DNA of 8,018 nucleotides from Bifidobacterium breve. Lineage in GTDB: Bacteria > Actinomycetota > Acidimicrobiia > Acidimicrobiales > Ilumatobacteraceae. This document shows, in pieces, positions 1 to 5,404 of this stretch. The stretch lies in the NCBI GenBank assembly GCA_943325425.2, contig CALPPJ020000043.1, positions 1-8,018 on the forward strand, in the 5' to 3' direction. Made by a program: the position numbers and the translations under genes. The notes under the pieces are model-generated. The model had not been told where the DNA came from. It made no database searches and was given only the letters and a program-made list of their open reading frames with translations. The first letter of the stretch is position 1; each line of letters opens with the position of its first letter.

Positions 1-2357
1 AAAACTGAAACGATGATCGCTTCCCAACGTACCGAGCGCTTCAAATGACGACGACTCATACCAACGGCGCGTAGAAGGCCAAACTCGCGGGTGCGTTCGA
101 AGACAGAGAGTGCCATGGTGTTTGCAATTCCGAGTACTGCGATGAAGATTGCAAAAATCAACAGACCGTACACAATGGCTAGCAATTGATTGAGTTGGTC
201 TTCTTGGCTCTTTTGGAACTCGGCCTGATCTTGCACTTCGGCACTCGGGAAATCGGCCGCGACTTTGTCGACAGCTTTTCGGGCATCTTCAATGGAAACA
301 CCGTCTGCAATGTCTGCACCAATAAAGAAGTCAACGGGCGTAGCCGAAGATACGGCGGCGAGAGTATCAAGACTGACGAGCCAGTTTCCGGCGACTGAAG
401 AATCGCCATAAATTGCGCCAACTTTGAGTGTTGATGTGGTTCCATTTTGCCAGGTGATGTCAACAGGATCTCCGATGTCGACATTGAGGTCTCGCGCAGG
501 ATCTGTGTACAACAAGATGGCGCCGTCGTCGAGGCTGTCAATTGAACCCTTTTGAATATCAATATCAACGAGGTCGCCCATTTCGGGCTTGACTGCGCCG
601 ATTTGCTTTTCTTCGCCGTTGATGAGTGCTTGGGTGGCGCGGAACGGACTGACCGAACCAAGTTCGGGAAGTTCAGCGAGTCGTTCAGCAAAAGCGACTG
701 GCAACCCTTGGAAACTCATATTGGTAACAAAGAAGTCGGCAGTGACTGAAGCTTGGAGCTGATCGGTGAATGATTTCTTGACCGAAGCGGCAACAACTGA
801 AACCATGCTGACCAATGCGAGACCAACCATTAAGGCCGAAGCAGTTGAAGCGGTTCGGCGGGGAGTGCGTTGAGCATTGCGACTGGCCAGGCGACCTGGA
901 ACTGATCGAGTCATGGGTCGAAGTGGGAAAGGCAGAATTCGACTGATGACGCGGCTCACGGGAGCAGCGACTGTGGTGGACAAACTGGCCACACCGAGGA
1001 AGAGCAGTACCGCACCTACAGCAGAACCACCGAGTGTTCCGGCAGTTCCACCAGGTTGCACGAAGAGACCAACGCTAAACAATGAGATGCCAGCGAACAA
1101 GGTGACCATGCCCACAACGAGACGCTTACTGCGCTGTAAGGCCGAGAACCCAAGTTCGGGTCGCATCGCAGCGACAGGGGGAATGCGACCGGCGCGTAAG
1201 GCTGGAACTATCGCCGCGGCGACGGTGACACCGATGCCGATAAAGACCGACAAAATAATGGTGCGGCTTGAAATGAGCAAGTCGGCTGCGGGGAAAGCCG
1301 CGCCGGCTGCATTGAATAATGCAGTGATTCCCTTGGCAACACCAAGTCCACCGAGAAGTCCAAGCACAGTTGCGATGATTCCAACGACCAAACCCTCACC
1401 GACAATCATCTGATGAATTTGTCGAGTACTGGCTCCAACTGCTCGCAAGAGTGCCAGTTCGCGTAAACGTTGGCTGACGATAATGGCAAAGGTATTAAAG
1501 ATTAAGAACGCACTCACAAACAATGAAATAGCGGCGAAGCCCAAGAGCACTTTGCCGAAGATGTCAATGATGTCGTTAATGGCTCCGGCAGTTTCTTTTG
1601 CTGATTGCTCGCCAGGAATGACTTCGTACCCATCGGCCAGCACGTCAGCAATTGCTTGTTGAACATCATCGCGTGAAGCTTCAGGAGTGACACCCACGTA
1701 AATGCTGTCGGCTTTATTGTCGGCACCTAAGAATTCATTGGCGGTCGCTGGATCAAATGCACTCACGCTTGCTCCACCACCACCTGATGTAGAACCAGTT
1801 CCGGTGAGACCGACCAGAACGAAATCATCTTTTCCGGTTGGCCCAACAATGGTGACGGTATCGCCAATGACAAAACCGGCTCGTTCGGCTGATGCTTTGT
1901 CGATAGCAACTTCGCCAGCCTTGGTGGGGATGGCACCTTCAAGAAGGGTGCGACCGTCAAGTCCGTCGGGTCCATTCCAACTAATACCGAATGCTGGACC
2001 AGATGTTTGTAGCGGGTCGCCATTTTCTTTGATGATTGTTGATTCACGGATGATGTTTGCCTCCACGAGGCGAACACCATCAATGCCTTCAATATCTTCG
2101 ATGATTGAAACGGGCACGGGGTCACGTTGTGCTCGTGCGGCATCACCGAAGGCAATCGTTGAACGAATTTCTAAGTCAACGTCACCGCGCAATTCTTCAA
2201 ACAAGTTATTGATTGCGCCTTTCACACTGTCGGTGAGAATGAAAGCCCCCGAGACGAAAGCGACTCCGCTGACAACCGCGAGAATGGTTAAGAGAATTCT
2301 AAATTTGCGCGCTAAGACGCCGCGCAGGGTGAGTCGAACAACGGGGGAAGCCATCAT
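1..2357 (-). CDS. FtsX-family ABC transporter permease, two FtsX domains (C-terminus off window)
   Basis: The frame is open for 785 codons from the ATG at 2357 to the window edge, so the protein is truncated there, probably by its last two membrane segments. Visible order: short cytoplasmic N-terminus, TM1 about residues 20-42, a large extracytoplasmic MacB-like domain (about 45-260, with a Gly-rich loop at 189-197), first FtsX domain with TMs about 268-295, 318-348 and 365-388, two more TMs (about 412-433 and 445-468), TM about 507-525, a second extracytoplasmic domain (about 530-720), then the start of the second FtsX domain at about 724. The duplication shows in the matching segments LRELALLRAVGAS (298-310) and TREFGLLRAVGMS (756-768), which follow the first TM of each domain. 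Members of this family pair with a MacB/LolD-type ATPase and move lipoproteins, peptides or drugs, or transmit force to periplasmic or extracellular partners; the substrate here cannot be told. Its start overlaps the ATPase stop (TGATG), so translation is probably coupled. A second in-frame ATG at 2354 is possible. Confidence 0.93.
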   Translation of the reverse strand, partial: MMASPVVRLTLRGVLARKFRILLTILAVVSGVAFVSGAFILTDSVKGAINNLFEELRGDVDLEIRSTIAFGDAARAQRDPVPVSIIEDIEGIDGVRLVEANIIRESTIIKENGDPLQTSGPAFGISWNGPDGLDGRTLLEGAIPTKAGEVAIDKASAERAGFVIGDTVTIVGPTGKDDFVLVGLTGTGSTSGGGGASVSAFDPATANEFLGADNKADSIYVGVTPEASRDDVQQAIADVLADGYEVIPGEQSAKETAGAINDIIDIFGKVLLGFAAISLFVSAFLIFNTFAIIVSQRLRELALLRAVGASTRQIHQMIVGEGLVVGIIATVLGLLGGLGVAKGITALFNAAGAAFPAADLLISSRTIILSVFIGIGVTVAAAIVPALRAGRIPPVAAMRPELGFSALQRSKRLVVGMVTLFAGISLFSVGLFVQPGGTAGTLGGSAVGAVLLFLGVASLSTTVAAPVSRVISRILPFPLRPMTRSVPGRLASRNAQRTPRRTASTASALMVGLALVSMVSVVAASVKKSFTDQLQASVTADFFVTNMSFQGLPVAFAERLAELPELGSVSPFRATQALINGEEKQIGAVKPEMGDLVDIDIQKGSIDSLDDGAILLYTDPARDLNVDIGDPVDITWQNGTTSTLKVGAIYGDSSVAGNWLVSLDTLAAVSSATPVDFFIGADIADGVSIEDARKAVDKVAADFPSAEVQDQAEFQKSQEDQLNQLLAIVYGLLIFAIFIAVLGIANTMALSVFERTREFGLLRAVGMSRRHLKRSVRWEAIIVSV

Positions 2358-3097
2358 CAACTTCCGAGACGCTTCATGCGGTCAAGGACTATTTCGGCAG
2401 TCGGGTTTTCAACTTCGTCAACAACTTTTCCGTCGGCCAAGAAGATCACTCGATCGGCATAGCCTGCGGCGACCGGATCGTGGGTCACCATTACGATGGT
2501 TTGACCTAAGTCGGTGACAGCGTGCTTCATGAAGGCCAAAATCTCGGCTCCCGTTTTGCTGTCAAGGTTTCCGGTTGGCTCATCCGCAAAAATAATTTGT
2601 GGGCGACTGGCCAGTGCGCGAGCAACAGCGACACGTTGTTGCTGTCCGCCTGATAGTTCGCTCGGACGATGGCTTAAGCGATTGCGCAAATTCATTTTGT
2701 CAATGACAGTGTCGAGCCATTCTTGGTCGGGCTTGATTCCGCCTAAGTCCATGGGCAGCGTGATGTTTTCTAATGCAGTCAACGTAGGAATCAAGTTGTA
2801 TGCCTGAAAGATGAATCCAACCTTTTCGCGACGGAGCGATGTGAGTTTCTTATCATCAAGTTGTGCAAGATCGGTATCGCCGATGATGACGCGACCACTC
2901 GTGAGCGAATCAAGGCCGGCGAGGCAGTGCATCAATGTGCTCTTGCCAGATCCAGATGGTCCCATGATCGCAGTGAATTGACCGAGTGCGAAATCGACTG
3001 TGACATCATCGAGGGCACGAACTTCGCTGTCGTCTTTTCCGTAGATCTTGGACGCATTGATGGCGCCGGCAGCGGCCGAAGTTGAAACTTGAGTCAT
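2357..3097 (-). CDS. ABC transporter ATP-binding protein, MacB/LolD type
   Basis: A complete 246-residue nucleotide-binding subunit that should sit on the cytoplasmic face and power the FtsX permease encoded immediately downstream. All ATPase motifs are present: aromatic A-loop Tyr19, Walker A GPSGSGKST (46-54), Q-loop Gln98 in FIFQAYNLIP, signature LSGGQQQR (148-155), Walker B IIFADEP with catalytic Glu173, D-loop NLD (177-179) and switch His206 in VMVTHD. The sequence around the Q-loop and 'ADEPTGNLDS' is typical of the MacB/LolD/FtsE class that partners FtsX-fold permeases. Length is normal for the class. The start is the only good ATG before the fold; a GAGG lies almost directly against it, closer than ideal for a Shine-Dalgarno site, so initiation may be weak or partly leaderless. 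It is the first gene of its unit and is divergent from the adenylyltransferase. Function as ATPase is near certain; substrate is unknown. Confidence 0.96.
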   Translation of the reverse strand: MTQVSTSAAAGAINASKIYGKDDSEVRALDDVTVDFALGQFTAIMGPSGSGKSTLMHCLAGLDSLTSGRVIIGDTDLAQLDDKKLTSLRREKVGFIFQAYNLIPTLTALENITLPMDLGGIKPDQEWLDTVIDKMNLRNRLSHRPSELSGGQQQRVAVARALASRPQIIFADEPTGNLDSKTGAEILAFMKHAVTDLGQTIVMVTHDPVAAGYADRVIFLADGKVVDEVENPTAEIVLDRMKRLGS

Positions 3098-3122
3098 ACC
3101 TCTATTCTGCCTATGGTTTTGC

Positions 3123-3132
3123 TCATATATGA
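3123..3132. promoter_or_regulatory. Candidate shared -10 region (perfect 10-bp palindrome TCATATATGA) in a divergent gap
   Basis: The 56-bp gap between the divergent ABC operon (start 3097) and adenylyltransferase gene (start 3154) must hold both promoters. Its centre is the self-complementary TCATATATGA, which presents TATATG on both strands. The spacing would give leaders of roughly 15-20 nt in each direction. I find no good -35 hexamer on either side, so this is a tentative call; it could instead be an operator half-site pair. Confidence 0.3.
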
Positions 3133-3153
3133 CGCGTGTCTTAGGGTGACTTC

Positions 3154-3636
3154 GTGCACGCTTCGGGCTTGATTATTGGTCGTTTTGATCCACCCCATTT
3201 AGGGCATTCGTACATGATTGAGTGGGCTCGCGAAAGGTGTGAACAGTTGGTGGTTTTCGTGAACACCAAACAGGGTGAAGCCGCCCCTGGACACCTGCGG
3301 GCGCAGTGGCTTCAAGATCTACACCCCGAAGTGAAGGTCGTGCAGGTAGAACACGATTTGCACAACGATTGGGACGACCAAGAGTTGTGGGCCAAGTGGA
3401 TCAATCTGCTGCGTTCAAAGTGGCCGTTAGCCAACGGCCCTGAAGTGGTCGTGTCGAGCGATTTCTATATTTCTGAACTTGCTCACCGCTTGGGGGCTGA
3501 GGCTTTGGTGTGCGACCCCGAGCGGATGAATGTACCGATTAGCGCAACCCTGATACGCAACGACCCAGCCACCCACCTTGAGCGCTTAGCGCCGTCGGTT
3601 CGCGACTGGGTCGAACGAAACTGGTTAACGAGTTAA
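3154..3636 (+). CDS. NadR-type nicotinamide-nucleotide adenylyltransferase-like protein (stand-alone nucleotidyltransferase domain)
   Basis: A 160-residue cytosolic protein of the HxGH nucleotidyltransferase superfamily. The N-terminal GRFDPPHLGH (9-18) holds the HxGH motif at 15-18, and ISATLIR (129-135) is the second signature, which binds the ATP phosphates. The pattern between them (LRAQWLQDLHP at 48-58, an aspartate- and tryptophan-rich stretch at 68-82, then a DPER segment before ISATLIR) resembles the NMN adenylyltransferase domain of NadR more than NadD or CoaD. The expected reaction is NMN plus ATP giving NAD+ and diphosphate; this is inferred from similarity, and another nucleotidyl acceptor is possible. 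The ribosylnicotinamide kinase domain that follows in NadR proteins is absent: the gene stops at TAA right after the adenylyltransferase fold. The start is GTG, preceded by AGGG at 3143-3146 with 7 nt spacing. It is divergent from the ABC operon and convergent with the peroxiredoxin, leaving 12 bp between stops. Confidence 0.8.
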   Translation: MHASGLIIGRFDPPHLGHSYMIEWARERCEQLVVFVNTKQGEAAPGHLRAQWLQDLHPEVKVVQVEHDLHNDWDDQELWAKWINLLRSKWPLANGPEVVVSSDFYISELAHRLGAEALVCDPERMNVPISATLIRNDPATHLERLAPSVRDWVERNWLTS

Positions 3637-3648
3637 ATACTGGTTGGT

Positions 3649-4284
3649 TTATTTGTTGGGTTGGGGTAAAACTCGCAAGTACGGCTTAACGGTCGTCCAG
3701 CCTTGCGGGAACAAAGTCTTGGCTTCATCATCAGAAACTGCGGCGCCAATGATGACATCGCCACCGTCGGTCCAGTTGGCCGGGGTGGCAACTTTGTACT
3801 TGGCGGTCAACTGCAATGAGTCAATGACTCGGAGAATTTCATCGAAGTTACGACCCGTTGAAGCGGGGTAGGTGATGGTGAGTTTGATCTTCTTGTCGGC
3901 GCCGATGACGAACACGCTGCGCACGGTCATCGTGTCGTTTGCATTTGGGTGAATCATGTCGTACAAATCGGAGACCTTGCGATCGGTGTCGCCGATCATC
4001 GGGAAGTTCACCGGGGTTCCTTGGGTTTCGCCGATATCGCCTTCCCACTTCACGTGGCTTTCGACAGAGTCAACTGAGAGACCGATGACTTTGACATTGC
4101 GCTTGTCGAATTCAGGCTTGATCTTGGCGACATAACCAAGTTCGGTGGTGCACACCGGGGTGAAGTCTTTGGGGTGGCTGAACAACACGCCCCATGAATC
4201 GCCAAGCCATTCGTGGAAACTGATGGTTCCTTGGGTGGTTTCGGCGGTGAAATCGGGGGCGGTATCTCCGAGACGAACGGTCAT
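3649..4284 (-). CDS. 1-Cys peroxiredoxin (Prx6-type)
   Basis: A complete 211-residue thiol peroxidase expected to reduce hydrogen peroxide and organic hydroperoxides in the cytoplasm. The active-site segment PKDFTPVCTTELG (38-50) contains Thr42 and peroxidatic Cys45 in the TxxC arrangement, and conserved Arg122 (VRSVFVIG) completes the site. Cys45 is the only cysteine in the protein, so there is no internal resolving cysteine, as in 1-Cys enzymes. The extended C-terminal domain (about 160-208, including TPANWTDGGDVII and QGWTTVKPYLR) is the 1-cysPrx C-terminal domain that marks the Prx6 subfamily and helps form the dimer. Length matches the family. The start is supported by AGGAGA at 4296-4291, 7 nt upstream of the ATG. 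It is divergent from the nitroreductase/PPOX-like pair, which suggests, but does not prove, shared redox control. The physiological reductant is not visible here. Confidence 0.95.
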   Translation of the reverse strand: MTVRLGDTAPDFTAETTQGTISFHEWLGDSWGVLFSHPKDFTPVCTTELGYVAKIKPEFDKRNVKVIGLSVDSVESHVKWEGDIGETQGTPVNFPMIGDTDRKVSDLYDMIHPNANDTMTVRSVFVIGADKKIKLTITYPASTGRNFDEILRVIDSLQLTAKYKVATPANWTDGGDVIIGAAVSDDEAKTLFPQGWTTVKPYLRVLPQPNK

Positions 4285-4290
4285 GGTGGA

Positions 4291-4296
4291 TCTCCT
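4291..4296 (-). promoter_or_regulatory. Ribosome binding site of the peroxiredoxin gene
   Basis: The minus strand reads AGGAGA here, a near-consensus Shine-Dalgarno sequence at good spacing from the ATG at 4284. It is the clearest ribosome binding site in the window and fixes the peroxiredoxin start. Confidence 0.75.
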
Positions 4297-4303
4297 AGGT
4301 TGT

Positions 4304-4322
4304 GGCTCGGACAGGCCGAACC
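4304..4322 (-). promoter_or_regulatory. Candidate 5'-leader hairpin or operator upstream of the peroxiredoxin ribosome binding site
   Basis: On the minus strand the arms GGTTCGG and CCGAGCC flank the 5-nt loop CCTGT. As RNA all seven positions pair, one as a U-G wobble; on the plus strand the same position is a C/A mismatch, so the stem fits better in the peroxiredoxin transcript. It ends 7 nt before the ribosome binding site. It could affect mRNA stability or translation, or be a DNA operator. No known riboswitch class is recognised. Confidence 0.35.
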
Positions 4323-4350
4323 GATGACAAGAAGGACTCTACGAGCAATT

Positions 4351-4392
4351 CCCGACAAAACCACTCGGGTATTGGTTTGGGATCGGTCGGGT
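4351..4392. repeat. Short repeated TCGGGT boxes in the peroxiredoxin/nitroreductase divergent gap
   Basis: TCGGGT occurs at 4365-4370 and again at 4387-4392, 22 bp apart (about two helical turns, the same face of the DNA). An inverted CCCGA at 4351-4355 pairs with the first copy across 9 bp. The set lies just upstream of the nitroreductase start in the only spacer over 100 bp in the window. This layout would suit a dimeric or tandem-binding regulator, but six-base words recur by chance, so support is modest. Confidence 0.25.
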
Positions 4393-4416
4393 CCAAGATT
4401 GGCGTAATGTCGCACT

Positions 4417-5076
4417 ATGACGATTGATCGTGTTGCCACCGACAAACTCCTCACCACTACTCGCTCAGTACGTAAGCGACTTGATCTCACGCGCGAGGTG
4501 GAACCCCAGGTGATTCAGGACTGCATAGACATTGCGATGCAGGCTCCCACCGGAACGAACGCTCAGAACTGGGCCTTTGTAGTCATTACCGACCCTGCCA
4601 AGAAGAAGTTCATCGCCGATGCGTATCGCAATGGCGGAGAGATGATGGCGGGTTCGGGTTATCCGCCGCCGCTCGAACCTGGCGATCCGCGCGAACATGT
4701 GATGCCCAAAGTGATGGAGTCGGCGGGCTACCTCGGCGAAATTCTTGAACAGGTACCAGTGTTCGTTATTGCTTGTGTGCGTGGCCGCGTTGAGTCGGTG
4801 CCAATGGTGATCGCTCAAGCCAGTACGTATGGATCAATTCTTCCGGCAGCGTGGAGCTTCATGTTGGCATTGCGTTCACGTGGACTCGGAACTGCTTGGA
4901 CCACAATTCACTTATTCCAAGAACAAGCGATTTCTGAGTTGCTGGGTATTCCAGCAGATTGGACTCAGACAGTTCTCTTTCCAGTGGCGTATTACACCGG
5001 TGATGATTTCAAACCGGCGCATCGTTTGCCGTCAGACACCATGACTCACTGGGATTCGTGGGGGACTCACCGTTGA
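4417..5076 (+). CDS. Nitroreductase-family flavoprotein oxidoreductase
   Basis: A complete 219-residue protein with the FMN-binding nitroreductase fold, expected to be a cytosolic homodimer that uses NAD(P)H to reduce nitro compounds, quinones or related electrophiles; the true substrate cannot be told. Supporting segments are the N-terminal phosphate-binding TTRSVRKRLD (14-23), APTGTNAQNWAFVVI (43-57), the central helix and GLGTAWTT (156-163), and the C-terminal region IPADWTQTVLFPVAYYTGD (178-196) with a following HR (202-203), which corresponds to the usual cofactor-facing 'P.GYP' end of the family. The ATG has no recognisable Shine-Dalgarno sequence, so the message may be leaderless or start very close to the codon; TTGGTT (4372-4377) and AAGATT (4395-4400) at 17-bp spacing form only a weak promoter match. 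It is followed by an overlapping PPOX-like gene and divergent from the peroxiredoxin. Confidence 0.92.
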   Translation: MTIDRVATDKLLTTTRSVRKRLDLTREVEPQVIQDCIDIAMQAPTGTNAQNWAFVVITDPAKKKFIADAYRNGGEMMAGSGYPPPLEPGDPREHVMPKVMESAGYLGEILEQVPVFVIACVRGRVESVPMVIAQASTYGSILPAAWSFMLALRSRGLGTAWTTIHLFQEQAISELLGIPADWTQTVLFPVAYYTGDDFKPAHRLPSDTMTHWDSWGTHR

Positions 5077-5402
5077 GCGTCAAGGTTGAGCCAACTCACC
5101 TTGGTGAACATTTAGCTGGTCGCGAGTTTGTGTATTTGATTACCAACAATGGCGAGCGTTCGCATGTCGTTGCGCTGCGTCCTGATCTGAACAATGACAT
5201 CGCTCGCTTCGCAAATACTGGTCGTACGCCTCTGGCAAATGTTGCTGCGAATAGTTCAGTGACGCTCACGTGGCCGCCGTGTGATTCAACGCAGACTCAT
5301 GAGCACGCCAAGTACTCGGTGGTCGCCGATGGCGTGGCGACGATTGTCGGTGATGAACTGTTGGTGTCAATCACCAACGCTGTTTTGCACCGCCCTGCTT
5401 AG
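5073..5402 (+). CDS. Pyridoxamine 5'-phosphate oxidase-like (flavin split-barrel) small protein
   Basis: A small protein of about 109 residues. Its pattern fits short actinobacterial PPOX-family proteins: REFVYLITNNGERSHVVAL near the N-terminus (first beta strands), a GRTPLANVAA stretch, VTLTWPP, then KYSVVADGVATI and a terminal VLHRPA. Relatives bind FMN, F420 or haem, or have no known ligand, so no reaction is assigned. Two starts are possible. The TTG at 5073 overlaps the nitroreductase stop (TTGA), has GGGGGA at 5060-5065 upstream, and gives an N-terminus of the length expected for the family; I prefer it. The in-frame GTG at 5058 would add five residues (114 in total). Either way the gene overlaps the nitroreductase and is probably translated by coupling, which points to a shared flavin-related role. 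Its TAG stop lies 2 bp from the protease stop on the other strand. Confidence 0.72.
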   Translation: MSVKVEPTHLGEHLAGREFVYLITNNGERSHVVALRPDLNNDIARFANTGRTPLANVAANSSVTLTWPPCDSTQTHEHAKYSVVADGVATIVGDELLVSITNAVLHRPA

Positions 5403-5404
5403 GG

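Noticed and set aside
179..691. Minus-strand 170-codon frame inside the permease
   Set aside because: Out of frame with the permease, Ser/Thr/Pro rich, no domain; the permease frame itself is open through the same stretch.
877..1413. Open plus-strand frame of 178 codons opposite the permease
   Set aside because: Low-complexity Ala/Pro/Thr/Arg product and fully antisense to transmembrane segments of the permease; a shadow frame.
1763..2155. Minus-strand 130-codon frame inside the permease
   Set aside because: Offset frame within the extracytoplasmic domain of the permease; no sign of a frameshift, because the main frame is continuous from 2357 to 1.
1702..2517. Open plus-strand frame of 271 codons opposite the permease
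   Set aside because: Its translation is rich in Ser, Pro, Thr and Arg with no recognisable fold, and it lies antisense to a permease frame that has clear FtsX features and spans the ATPase junction.
3674..3707. Inverted repeat CGCAAG / CTTGCG as a terminator for the adenylyltransferase gene
   Set aside because: The loop is 22 nt, no T-tract follows, and it lies within the conserved C-terminal coding region of the peroxiredoxin.
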